Assembly (NCBI RefSeq): GCF_900545795.1
Contig: NZ_URAR01000027.1
Span: 1-22,923, forward strand
Direction of reading: 5' to 3'
Length of the DNA: 22,923 nucleotides
DNA from: an uncultured Veillonella sp.
Lineage (GTDB): Bacteria; Bacillota; Negativicutes; Veillonellales; Veillonellaceae
A program made the translations under genes and the position numbers. This document shows, piece by piece, positions 1 through 7,469 of this stretch (position 1 is the first letter of the stretch; every line of letters starts with the position of its first letter). The notes below the pieces were generated by a model. The model was not told the DNA's origin and searched no databases. It saw only the letters and a list, made by a program, of their open reading frames with translations.

Positions 1-95
1 CAGGAGAGGAGACAGAAGATAAGGAAGAGGAAGAGGAAGAGGAAGAGGAAGAGGAAGAGGAAGAGGAACTGTTTCACGTGAAACAAAAGTTGTGA
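1..95 (+). CDS. 3' end of an unidentified gene with a poly-Glu tail
   Basis: The third forward frame is open from the window edge to a TGA at 93-95. It encodes G-E-E-T-E-D-K, then 15 consecutive Glu, then L-F-H-V-K-Q-K-L. Frame 2 stops at once. Frame 1 would give an Arg/Lys-rich tail ending at 81, so the acidic reading is favoured but not proven. The last eight codons contain the parS palindrome, so this C-terminus is partly dictated by a DNA site. In many Firmicutes the gene before parA is rsmG (gidB) or noc. That makes rsmG a reasonable guess, but nothing in the visible residues identifies it. Confidence 0.5.
   Translation, partial: GEETEDKEEEEEEEEEEEEEEELFHVKQKL
23..68 (+). repeat. (GGAAGA)n hexanucleotide microsatellite
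   Basis: About 7.7 perfect tandem copies of GGAAGA lie here, read as alternating GAA/GAG Glu codons in the favoured frame. Perfect hexamer repeats can gain or lose units by slippage. Because the unit is a multiple of three, length change would alter the Glu tail without shifting the frame. Confidence 0.9.
70..85. other. parS centromere-like site
   Basis: TGTTTCACGTGAAACA is a perfect 16-bp palindrome and matches the widely conserved bacterial parS sequence bound by ParB/Spo0J. It lies about 220 bp upstream of parA, and ParB is encoded two genes later, so the site and its binding protein are together. The site lies inside the coding end of the upstream gene, overlapping the codons for L-F-H-V-K-Q. 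No second copy was seen in the window. Loading of ParB here is inferred from the family. Confidence 0.93.
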
Positions 96-262
96 AATGG
101 ATAAGGTAAAATTAAACGAAATATTATAGGAAGGAAAATAAAATTAAATAAAATGTAATAGTAATGCAAAATAATCGAAAGCATATTATAAAGTAATCAT
201 AAAATTTTATCTACATTATCAGTCCTATTTTAATGTAAATTCAAGTTTTTATGTTTTGAGTA

Positions 263-271
263 TGTTATAAT
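263..271 (+). promoter_or_regulatory. Extended -10 promoter for parA-parB
   Basis: TGTTATAAT is an extended -10 element (TG, one base, TATAAT) 37 nt upstream of the parA GTG. No good -35 hexamer lies at the expected distance, which fits an extended -10 promoter. The 96-262 stretch before it is very AT-rich and shows nothing else. Confidence 0.5.
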
Positions 272-307
272 GTTTTGTGTATTAATAGTTCAGAATGAGG
301 TGAGCCT

Positions 308-1078
308 GTGGGAAAAATAATAGCCATTACCAACCAAAAGGGTGGGGTAGGAAAAACGACAACATCAGTTAATCTAAGTGCTTGTATAGCAGCTGCTGGT
401 AAAAAAGTACTGCTTATTGACATGGATCCACAAGGTAATGCAACTAGTGGCCTTGGCATTGATAAAGATAATTTAGAGGCTAGCATTTACGATGTATTAA
501 TTAATGAGATGGCTATTAATGAGGTATTGCAACCCACGGCCATTAAAAAGTTAAAGATTGCACCTGCTGCTATTGAATTAGCTGGGGCAGAAATAGAATT
601 AGTAAGCTTAGAAAAACGTGAGCATATTCTAAAAAAAGCCTTAAAAGCAGTAAAGAAGGAATATGATTTTATATTTATTGATTGCCCTCCATCTTTAGGG
701 TTATTAACTTTGAATTCTATGGTAGCTGCTGATAGTGTATTGATTCCTATTCAAAGTGAATTTTATGCCTTAGAAGGAGTTAGTATGTTAGTTCATACTA
801 TTGATTTAGTGCGTGACTCCTTGAATAAAAACCTAGGTATAGAAGGTGTTTTATTAACTATGTTTGATGGTCGTACAAATCTTTCAATCCAGGTAGCAGA
901 TGAGGTTAAAAAGTATTTTAAGACCAAAGTGTATAAAACTATGATTCCTCGTAATGTACGACTTAGTGAAGCACCGAGCTTTGGAGAGCCGATTATTATT
1001 TACGATCCTAAATCAAAAGGTGCCGAAGTATATATGAAGTTAGCAAAGGAGGTTATTAAGCATGCCACGGTCAAATAA
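308..1078 (+). CDS. parA: ParA/Soj chromosome-partitioning ATPase
   Basis: This 256-residue Walker-type ATPase binds DNA non-specifically in its ATP form. It is stimulated by ParB to drive origin segregation and, in some bacteria, to control DnaA. The deviant Walker A motif KGGVGKTT is at residues 11-18, with the ParA signature lysine K11. The D-M-D-P-Q-G-N segment is at 38-44, and a Walker B-like F-I-D-C-P-P follows. Length is typical for chromosomal Soj. The start is GTG at 308, with GAGGTGAG (297-304) just upstream; gyrA in this window uses nearly the same ribosome-site context. The 3' end overlaps parB by 17 nt, which suggests translational coupling. A perfect parS lies upstream. Confidence 0.96.
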   Translation: MGKIIAITNQKGGVGKTTTSVNLSACIAAAGKKVLLIDMDPQGNATSGLGIDKDNLEASIYDVLINEMAINEVLQPTAIKKLKIAPAAIELAGAEIELVSLEKREHILKKALKAVKKEYDFIFIDCPPSLGLLTLNSMVAADSVLIPIQSEFYALEGVSMLVHTIDLVRDSLNKNLGIEGVLLTMFDGRTNLSIQVADEVKKYFKTKVYKTMIPRNVRLSEAPSFGEPIIIYDPKSKGAEVYMKLAKEVIKHATVK

Positions 1079-2405
1079 GAAAAAAACAGGACTTGGTAAA
1101 GGCTTGGGAGCATTGTTTAATAGAGAGCCAATTCAGATAGAAGCAACTGATACTGAGGAGCTTGTTGATTCTGAGGAAACTGTTGGACGCAAAAATTCCG
1201 GAGCTAAAAGTGCAAAGAGAAGTAGCGGCAGTAAGAGTACTAGAACGACTGAAGCTAATAGTAGAACTACAACTAAAGCTAAAGCCACCGCTACAACTAA
1301 ACCTAAAGTCAATACGACAAGACGGTCTACAAAAACTGTTGATACAGCTCAGGATGGACATTCTAAAGATATATTAAATCAATCAAGTGGTTTAGCAGCA
1401 AATAATTATGCTCCGGCTAATAATAAAGGTGAAAAGGAGCATATAGAGCAAAACCAACAGAATAAAATTATTGAAATTGACAATCAAGTGGCACCTGGGG
1501 AAGATTATTTGGCAGGCTCTGTATTAATTGATGTAGCTAAGGTAATTCCAAATCCTAATCAGCCACGCAAAAATTTCGCAGAAGATGATATGTCTAGCCT
1601 TATGGAATCAATTAATCGCATAGGGGTTATTCAACCAATTATCGTATGTAAACAAGGTGATGTATATCATTTGGTAGCTGGTGAGCGACGCTTGCGCGCA
1701 TCTAAAGCTCTAGGACTAGAAAAAATTCCGGCATTAATAAAAGATTATAGCAGTGAAGAAGTAACAGAAGTGGCTTTAGTTGAAAACTTGCAGCGACAAA
1801 ATTTAGATCCTATTGAAGAGGCCTTTGCTTATCAACGTTTGGTTCAAACCTTTAATCAGACTCATGATATTATTGCGAGTCGTTTAGGTCGCAGCCGCTC
1901 GTATATTGCTAATATTGTGCGTCTTTTGAATTTACCAGAATTTGTGCGTAATGATTTATCGGCTGGTGAAATTACAATCGGTCAGGCTCGTCCATTATTG
2001 GCCTTAACTAATGAAGACCAGCAACGAGAGATTTGGACTTTAATTAAAGAAAAAGAATTAAATGCTAGACAAATTGAAGCATTAGTTAAGCGTTTAAAAG
2101 ATGGTAAGGAATTAATTAGTAAGCGAACAGAGAATTCCATACATAATACAGCTGAATTACGTGCTTTAGTGGAGCGCATTAAGCTAAGTGTAGGCGTTAA
2201 AGCTGCTATTAAGTTGAAACCTGGTAATAAGGTGCAAGGACGGATTGAATTGCCTTTTAAAAGTGAAGAAGAGCTCAATCGCTTGATTGAATATATGGAA
2301 GCACAAGAGCAGGCTGACGCAATAAGTCATGGCATTGCTGCTTCTATGGATGATAAAAGCTCTATAGATAGTATTGAGGACGATACTATTGAGTTTAAAG
2401 TGTAA
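1062..2405 (+). CDS. parB: ParB/Spo0J partition protein with a long low-complexity linker
   Basis: ParB binds parS, clamps and spreads on DNA using CTP, and stimulates ParA. The N-terminal L-G-K-G-L-G-A-L-F (residues 11-19) resembles the short ParA-activating peptide of Spo0J. The core starts near residue 150. It contains N-P-N-Q-P-R-K, the CTP-binding box G-E-R-R-L-R-A at 207-213, E-N-L-Q-R from 241, and a helix-turn-helix around 268-290 (S-R-L-G-R-S-R-S-Y-I). A C-terminal dimerisation region follows. At 447 residues it is far longer than the usual 280-300. The excess is residues ~20-150, rich in Ser, Thr, Lys, Ala and Asn and probably disordered. AAAGGAGG precedes the ATG, inside parA. Confidence 0.95.
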   Translation: MPRSNKKKTGLGKGLGALFNREPIQIEATDTEELVDSEETVGRKNSGAKSAKRSSGSKSTRTTEANSRTTTKAKATATTKPKVNTTRRSTKTVDTAQDGHSKDILNQSSGLAANNYAPANNKGEKEHIEQNQQNKIIEIDNQVAPGEDYLAGSVLIDVAKVIPNPNQPRKNFAEDDMSSLMESINRIGVIQPIIVCKQGDVYHLVAGERRLRASKALGLEKIPALIKDYSSEEVTEVALVENLQRQNLDPIEEAFAYQRLVQTFNQTHDIIASRLGRSRSYIANIVRLLNLPEFVRNDLSAGEITIGQARPLLALTNEDQQREIWTLIKEKELNARQIEALVKRLKDGKELISKRTENSIHNTAELRALVERIKLSVGVKAAIKLKPGNKVQGRIELPFKSEEELNRLIEYMEAQEQADAISHGIAASMDDKSSIDSIEDDTIEFKV

Positions 2406-2420
2406 TAAGCACTAGAAATA

Positions 2421-2505
2421 TAATAAAGAAATTAATCGTTACTATAATAAAGTATCAATAGCTAATGTAATGAAGTATTAATATGAGTGTAATAAAGTAT
2501 TAATA
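2421..2505 (+). repeat. Degenerate 22-24 bp tandem repeats between parB and hydF
   Basis: The 155-bp AT-rich gap holds three close copies of TAATRAAGTATYAATA at 2445-2460, 2468-2483 and 2490-2505, spaced 23 and 22 bp apart. A weaker fourth copy begins near 2421. There is no hairpin followed by a T-run, so no terminator was recognised between parB and hydF. The role is unknown; drift of an AT-rich tandem repeat is the simplest reading. Confidence 0.6.
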
Positions 2506-2560
2506 TAAATATAGTATAAGTGTAATAGTATATAAGCTAAGTAAGACAGGTAGGTAATAC

Positions 2561-3793
2561 GTGATGACAAATATGGCACAAACTCCAGCAGCTAATCGCA
2601 TACATATTGGATTTTTTGGTCGCTGTAATGCAGGTAAATCCACATTGATAAATATGTTAACAGGTCAACCTTTGGCATTAGTATCAGAGGTAGCTGGAAC
2701 AACTACAGATCCTGTAAGTAAGGCTATGGAAGTATTGCCTCTAGGTCCTGTTATGCTTATTGATACAGCTGGGGTAGATGATACTTCCGATTTAGGTCCA
2801 CTACGCATTGAAAAAACAAAGGCGTTGTTGCCAAAAATTAACTTAGCTCTATATGTGTTAAAAACCAATGAGGCACCTAGTGCAGACGATTTACATTGGC
2901 TAGGGGAGTTAAAACGATTACATGTTCAGACTTTACTTATATTAAATGAAGTGGATGCTGTAAGTGGTGATGCTTATATGGCAGAGTATGAGGCACAATT
3001 TAAGGAATTTAAATTGCCTTACATAGGTGCCAATCTTTTAAGTAATGAAAAGCAAGCAGCTATTTTAGCTCAACTTGGGAAAATGAAACCAAAAGATGGT
3101 GAAGCTGAACGTGGCTTATTAGAAGGTTTAGTTGAGCCAAATGATTTAATTGTACTCGTATGTCCTATCGATTCGGCAGCACCAAAAGGACGTTTAATCT
3201 TGCCTCAAGTGCAGATGATTCGCGAAGTATTAGATGCGAGAGGTATGAGCTTGGTAGTGCAAACTGAAGAAGTGAGCAACTTACTAAAAAGCTTAAATCA
3301 GAAGCCAAAATTAGTTATTACTGATTCACAAGCTTTTGAGGAGGTGGCTGCACAAGTTCCGCAGGATATTCCTCTTACTTCTTTTTCTATTTTGATGGCC
3401 CGCTTTAAAGGCGATTTAAAAATATTGTCTGAAGGCGTTAAAGCGATTAAAGAATTAAAACCAAAATCTAAGGTTCTTATTAGTGAAGGCTGCACTCACC
3501 ATCGCCAATGTGATGATATAGGCAGTGTAAAAATTCCTAGATGGTTAAAGAAGGCTGGCTATGAAGATCTTGACTTACAATGGACTAGTGGCGGTGCGTT
3601 TCCAGACGATGTGAGCACCTATGACTTAATAATTCATTGTGGTGCTTGCATGTTAACACGTCGCGAAGTATTGCGTCGTTTAGAAGTATCCTCAGAGCAA
3701 GGTGTGCCTATTGTTAACTATGGTGTTTTAATTGCCGCATTACATGGCATTTTAGAACGAGCCTTGGGACCTTTTGAGAAGGAACTTAAATAA
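2561..3793 (+). CDS. hydF: [FeFe]-hydrogenase maturation GTPase HydF
   Basis: HydF is the scaffold on which HydE and HydG products build the two-iron subcluster of [FeFe]-hydrogenase before transfer to HydA. The N-terminal Era/TrmE-like GTPase domain shows the P-loop G-R-C-N-A-G-K-S at residues 20-27, D-T-A-G at 68-71 and N-E-V-D at 129-132. The C-terminal cluster-binding part shows C311-x-H313 and then H-C-G-A-C at 359-363, matching the family pattern C-x-H ... H-C-x-x-C. Its 410 residues are normal for the family. Three starts are possible: GTG 2561, ATG 2564 and ATG 2573. AGG at 2552-2554 best suits 2561 or 2564. No hydE, hydG or hydrogenase gene is in the window, so it stands alone beside parAB. 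Confidence 0.95.
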   Translation: MMTNMAQTPAANRIHIGFFGRCNAGKSTLINMLTGQPLALVSEVAGTTTDPVSKAMEVLPLGPVMLIDTAGVDDTSDLGPLRIEKTKALLPKINLALYVLKTNEAPSADDLHWLGELKRLHVQTLLILNEVDAVSGDAYMAEYEAQFKEFKLPYIGANLLSNEKQAAILAQLGKMKPKDGEAERGLLEGLVEPNDLIVLVCPIDSAAPKGRLILPQVQMIREVLDARGMSLVVQTEEVSNLLKSLNQKPKLVITDSQAFEEVAAQVPQDIPLTSFSILMARFKGDLKILSEGVKAIKELKPKSKVLISEGCTHHRQCDDIGSVKIPRWLKKAGYEDLDLQWTSGGAFPDDVSTYDLIIHCGACMLTRREVLRRLEVSSEQGVPIVNYGVLIAALHGILERALGPFEKELK

Positions 3794-3983
3794 AAATCAG
3801 TTAAAAAGCTTAAATAATTTAGATAAAATGGTTTAGCTTATATAATCTCTTGTTTTATAATTTATTAAATGGTTGATTAGCCGTTTAAAACTCCATATAG
3901 AAACTATTTATAGGTTTTATGGTTAAACTTAGATGAAGTTTTAGGAATTGAGTAGAATTAATTACTTTCATGTAATATAATAA

Positions 3984-4032
3984 AAGGTACGGCAGTTAAA
4001 ATTTAATGTTTGATTAATAACTGCTGTACCTT
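3984..4032. terminator. Hairpin downstream of hydF, probable terminator
   Basis: AAGGTACGGCAGTTA (3984-3998) pairs with TAACTGCTGTACCTT (4018-4032) with a single mismatch, leaving a 19-nt AT-rich loop. A short T-rich stretch follows, but no clean U-run. It lies 190 nt past the hydF stop. The rest of 3794-3983 is AT-rich and shows no gene or other clear signal. Confidence 0.5.
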
Positions 4033-4084
4033 AGTTTAAATTTGAATGTATTCGTACTTGCAGATTATTTTTTTTGCCCTTATA

Positions 4085-4184
4085 TTTGACAAAAAAGTCA
4101 AATTTTGACAAATATGTCAATAATTTTTGAAAAAATATTATATTATTTACAATATAGTCAATTTTTATTTTGCAAATAGGTCAA
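4085..4184. promoter_or_regulatory. Cluster of TTGAC/GTCAA dyads, candidate operator
   Basis: Two adjacent dyads are seen: TTTGAC-N6-GTCAAA at 4085-4102 and TTGACA-N4-TGTCAA at 4105-4120. Two more GTCAA half-sites in the same orientation are at 4157-4161 and 4180-4184. A fifth, at 4244-4248, lies in the ribosome-site region of the next gene. The sites sit in A- and T-tracts just upstream of the DUF4446 gene. Their repetition suggests a binding site for a dimeric regulator, but no known operator was recognised. Confidence 0.5.
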
Positions 4185-4249
4185 TTTTAGGAGCGTAGTA
4201 GCTAATATTTAATGTGCAAGACATTTATATAGATATAGAAAGGTCAAAT

Positions 4250-4771
4250 ATGTTAGAGAACTTTCAAACCTGGATTGTACTAGGCGAAGGTTTAGTTATC
4301 ATTGTCTTATTCTTGTATTGTTTAGTATTACAGAGTAAGATTGGATCCCTTCATAAAAAGTACGATTATTTTATGCGCGATGAAAATGGAAGCAGCTTAG
4401 AGCGAAAATTATCTGTTGAAGTTAAGGAATTAAGAGAAGCTGCTGAGTCAATTGAGACTTTATTTCAACAACAACAAGCAATTCAAAATACACAGCAAAG
4501 TACATTCCAAAAGATTGGCTTTGTAAAATATAATGCATTTGAGAATATTGGAAATGATTTATCTTTTTCTGTTACTTTATTAGATGGTAATAATAATGGT
4601 ATTTGTATTTCCAGTGTATATGGGCGCAGTGAGTCAAGAATTTTTAGTAAGCCTATTGTAAAAGGCAAAAGCTTAGCAAGTCTTTCACAAGAAGAGATGG
4701 AAAGTTTGCAAGAAGCATTGGGCACAAAGTCTAATGAAGAGGCACTTATTTCGGCATCGGTGACTAAATAG
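4250..4771 (+). CDS. DUF4446 family membrane-anchored protein
   Basis: The function of this family is unknown. With the start used here it has 173 residues: a hydrophobic N-terminal segment (~residues 9-27, L-G-E-G-L-V-I-I-V-L-F-L-Y), a charged coiled-coil stretch, and the conserved C-terminal domain. That domain shows K-Y-N-A-F-E-N-I-G-N-D-L-S-F-S-V-T-L-L-D-G-N-N-N-G, the hallmark by which I recognise DUF4446. The family is often found close to parAB in Clostridia-like genomes, which matches this position. A longer reading from GTG 4214 adds 12 residues, but AGAAAGG at 4237-4243 is well placed for ATG 4250 while the nearest AGGAG is about 20 nt from 4214. The upstream dyad cluster may regulate it. 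Confidence 0.8.
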   Translation: MLENFQTWIVLGEGLVIIVLFLYCLVLQSKIGSLHKKYDYFMRDENGSSLERKLSVEVKELREAAESIETLFQQQQAIQNTQQSTFQKIGFVKYNAFENIGNDLSFSVTLLDGNNNGICISSVYGRSESRIFSKPIVKGKSLASLSQEEMESLQEALGTKSNEEALISASVTK

Positions 4772-4869
4772 CTAGTAGCTATTTAGTTGTTAGAATTTAT
4801 AACTTTTTTAGTTTTTATAGATTCATAGTTTAATTTAGAGTATAAGAGAGTAAAGGAAGTGGACAAGGA

Positions 4870-5856
4870 ATGAAGTTACCTGACTTTTTGGCGAATCATG
4901 TGACTCGTCGCAATGATTCCTATACGCTACAATTGACTAGAAAAGAGTTGCGTATATTAGTCGGTGTAATTCTTGTTTTATTTGTTATTGCATTGGGCCT
5001 TGGTATTTGGGGGATTGCTCGTCAAGCAGAACTTTTAGAGTTAAGACAGAAAACGCAATTACAAACAGAACAATTGAAATTATTGCAACAAAAGACTGAA
5101 ATTTTAGATAAGAAAATTCAGACATTAGATCAATTAGACCAAGAAATTCGTCAGATGGTTAAGGGATCTGAATCTGGTACGGTACCACAAGGTGGTGGGG
5201 AGGCACAAACGCCTACAAAAGCTGATAGTGAGGATCCTGGAGCGGCTGGAGCTAATAGCGATACTTCAAGTTCTACCAATTCTGAGACTGTATCAGTAAC
5301 AGAATTATCAGCTAAATTATCTCATTTAGACCGTATGGCACAGCAGCGTATGGCGTCATTTTATATGCTTCGCAGTGTATTAAAAGATGGGGCAGGTCAA
5401 AATATTCGCGACCTTCAATCCATTGCGTTTAATACTAATAATCCTGCAGGAGCAAGTGTTACGATGCCTTCGATTTGGCCAGTTAAAGGGGTTATTACCT
5501 CTACATTTGGCGGCCGTACTGACCCTGTTTATGGTGGTAGTGCGTACCATGAAGGTCTCGACATTGCCAACGATTATGGCACTCCAATAGTTGCCACAGC
5601 AGCGGGGACAGTTACCTTTGCTGATACGACGAGTGGTGGCTATGGCAATTTAGTTGAAATTGACCATGGCAATGGCTTTGTCACCCGTTATGGACACACA
5701 TCGGTTATTTTGGTGCATGCCGGTGATGTAGTAAAACAAGGCGATACTATCGCACTTATGGGGAGCACTGGAAAAAGTACAGGCAGTCATTTACATTATG
5801 AAGTCAATATTAATGGCTCTGCTGTTGATCCTATGCTTTTCTTGCCAATTCAATAA
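4870..5856 (+). CDS. Membrane-anchored M23 (LytM/NlpD-type) peptidase
   Basis: This is a predicted zinc endopeptidase, or a regulator of other cell-wall hydrolases, facing the cell wall from the inner membrane. The 328 residues contain one membrane segment (~29-50), a Gln/Lys/Leu-rich coiled coil (~52-97), a Gly/Ser/Thr/Asp-rich linker (~98-140) and a second short helical part. The M23 domain runs from ~200 to the end. Visible zinc and catalytic residues are H227-x3-D231 (Y-H-E-G-L-D), H276 in Y-G-H-T, and H307-x-H309 (S-H-L-H-Y-E), so the site looks intact and active. Some coiled-coil M23 proteins act on division septa. Substrate and partner are not visible here. It is likely its own transcript, with a strong terminator behind it. 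Confidence 0.93.
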   Translation: MKLPDFLANHVTRRNDSYTLQLTRKELRILVGVILVLFVIALGLGIWGIARQAELLELRQKTQLQTEQLKLLQQKTEILDKKIQTLDQLDQEIRQMVKGSESGTVPQGGGEAQTPTKADSEDPGAAGANSDTSSSTNSETVSVTELSAKLSHLDRMAQQRMASFYMLRSVLKDGAGQNIRDLQSIAFNTNNPAGASVTMPSIWPVKGVITSTFGGRTDPVYGGSAYHEGLDIANDYGTPIVATAAGTVTFADTTSGGYGNLVEIDHGNGFVTRYGHTSVILVHAGDVVKQGDTIALMGSTGKSTGSHLHYEVNINGSAVDPMLFLPIQ

Positions 5857-5981
5857 TTGAAACACATTGATTAAAACAGTAATTTAGACATAGGGCCTTT
5901 AAAATAGTAATTTAAAAATAGTTGCTAAAAATGGTACTTTAAAATAAGGCATTTAAAAATTATTGTTTAACAATCATAATC

Positions 5982-6043
5982 AAAAAGTCATAGTCTAGTT
6001 GTAGCAAGTTTTAGTTGTTACAATTATGATTATGGCTTTTTTT
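5982..6043 (+). terminator. Long-stem terminator after the M23 gene
   Basis: The arm starting AAAAAGTCATAGTC (5982) pairs over about 26 nt with the arm ending TTATGGCTTTTT (6015-6041), with a few G-U pairs and one bulge. A run of seven T (6037-6043) follows. It lies 125 nt past the M23 stop. The remaining 6044-6282 stretch is AT-rich with only a weak promoter candidate (TTGCAG 6144, TAAAAT 6165) and a ribosome-site-like AAGAGGAG at 6201 without a good reading frame. Confidence 0.8.
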
Positions 6044-6282
6044 ATGGAATTATTTTTTCTGTATAAATGAATCTTTCTTGATAAAATGTATCTCCATTTT
6101 TCATGCTATAGGCAAAACCCTTGAATTATACGTATTTTATATGTTGCAGAAAGAATAAATGTGGTAAAATAATAATATACGTGTAGTTATGAATCTATAA
6201 AAGAGGAGTTTTATAGGTTTATGGCGAATATTTAGAAAGACTGCGGATATGAAGAAAACCGTAAAAAATATATGGAGGGTAG

Positions 6283-7305
6283 GTGTTGCCTGTGACCGGA
6301 TTAGCCATTGTGCTACTGGTTATTATTATTCTAATAGGGATTATTCTGTTTAGGCCTATTGTTTACTCATTTGAAGTAGTAGCTCGCAAGCCTTATAAGG
6401 CTGAGATTTACATCGAATGGTGGGGCAAAATGTTCTTAGTTCATTTTAAATATGAACAAGGGACGCCTTTTTTCCAAGAAGTATATATAATGAGAAAAGC
6501 TAAGCTTGGTGCGGTTCGAGATTATGAAGATTGGTTGGCACGTCGCGTGGAAGAAGCGACAGCTGATGCCCATGATGATATGGATGAATCTTATGAAACC
6601 TTAAATGACCGCTTACCAAATGCAGATGTGGCTACAGATTTAGAGCCTCCACGTCCTTTAACTGAAGAGGAACTGGCTCATTCAAGTGAAGCTACAGGGC
6701 AAACAGAAGAGACTATCGATTCAGTTCGCTTTGACCGGGATGGAACACTCTGTGAAGAAGATGCTAAACGCGTAGCTGAAGGAAAAGCTAAAGAGGCCGA
6801 AGAGGCTGAAAAAGCTAAGGCAGAGGAAGATTCACAGACTACAGCTGAGGAAGACGGAAAAGGCGCAGACAAAGCAAAAGAAAAAGTTGATGATCCACAT
6901 AAGCGTTGGTGGTTAAAACATGTAACAAATGGTGCTTTATATGAAAAATTATTGCTCTTGATGAAGCGCAGTTACAATCACTCTAAGCCTCGTGAGCTTC
7001 GCATAGAAGGTCAATTCGGCAATGGAGATCCTTATAATATGGGGTTAATTGCAGCTGGATTATACTCTATTTGGCCTAGTAAAATGAGTGAAGTAGAGCT
7101 TAATTACACTGAACGCGTATTTGTTGGCAGTTTCTTAATGAAGGGCCGCATTTATCCAGGCGTAATGGCTTGGTATGGTACTTTATTTGCTTTATCTAAA
7201 CCGATGCGTGATCTTACCATTGATGTAATCAAGGCTGTTCTACGTCAACGGAAGCAGAAAAAAGCGGCAGCGAAAGCAGCAGAAGCAACTGAAACAGCAG
7301 CATAG
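6283..7305 (+). CDS. DUF2953/YtfI-like membrane protein
   Basis: An uncharacterised protein of about 340 residues. A single hydrophobic N-terminal segment (~6-28, rich in I, L and V) is followed by a short conserved region (Y-I-E-W-W-G-K-M-F). Next is a long acidic/Ala/Lys linker (~110-205). The C-terminal domain has F-G-N-G-D-P-Y-N-M-G-L-I-A-A-G-L-Y and ends in a basic/Ala tail. I assign it to DUF2953 mainly from this region and from the next gene, GerW/YtfJ, because ytfI-ytfJ are paired in Bacillus. The start is uncertain: GTG 6283, TTG 6286 and GTG 6292 are all possible, and GGAGGG at 6274-6279 best suits 6286. Function is unknown. Confidence 0.7.
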   Translation: MLPVTGLAIVLLVIIILIGIILFRPIVYSFEVVARKPYKAEIYIEWWGKMFLVHFKYEQGTPFFQEVYIMRKAKLGAVRDYEDWLARRVEEATADAHDDMDESYETLNDRLPNADVATDLEPPRPLTEEELAHSSEATGQTEETIDSVRFDRDGTLCEEDAKRVAEGKAKEAEEAEKAKAEEDSQTTAEEDGKGADKAKEKVDDPHKRWWLKHVTNGALYEKLLLLMKRSYNHSKPRELRIEGQFGNGDPYNMGLIAAGLYSIWPSKMSEVELNYTERVFVGSFLMKGRIYPGVMAWYGTLFALSKPMRDLTIDVIKAVLRQRKQKKAAAKAAEATETAA

Positions 7306-7326
7306 TTAGTCTAGCTAAGAATCGTT

Positions 7327-7357
7327 AAATCAATAGATATGCATGTATAATTGATTT
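7327..7357 (+). terminator. Weak AT-rich hairpin between the YtfI-like gene and gerW
   Basis: AAATCAAT (7327-7334) and ATTGATTT (7350-7357) can pair over 8 bp with a 15-nt loop, followed by GTTTT. The stem has little GC, so termination here would be weak and the two genes may still be cotranscribed. Confidence 0.3.
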
Positions 7358-7469
7358 GTTTTACATTGATACTAGCAGGCAATTAGTGATATAGGCACTA
7401 GTGACCTAGTAGAATAATAGAATCAGACAAACAGTGTGTGAAGTACACAGCACTATGAGGAGGATATAA

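Noticed and set aside
1..307. Possible replication origin near parS and parA.
   Set aside because: No cluster of DnaA boxes (TTATCCACA-like) was seen; AT richness alone is not enough.
1071..1361. Minus-strand open frame inside parB, with similar ones inside gyrA, hydF and others.
   Set aside because: These are shadows of well-supported plus-strand genes. Their Ser/Cys-rich composition reflects the reverse of Lys/Glu/Thr-rich coding, and none has a ribosome site.
6249..6353. Short open frame overlapping the start of the YtfI-like gene (M-K-K-T-V-K-N-I-W-R).
   Set aside because: No ribosome site at a proper distance, and it overlaps a larger, better supported gene.
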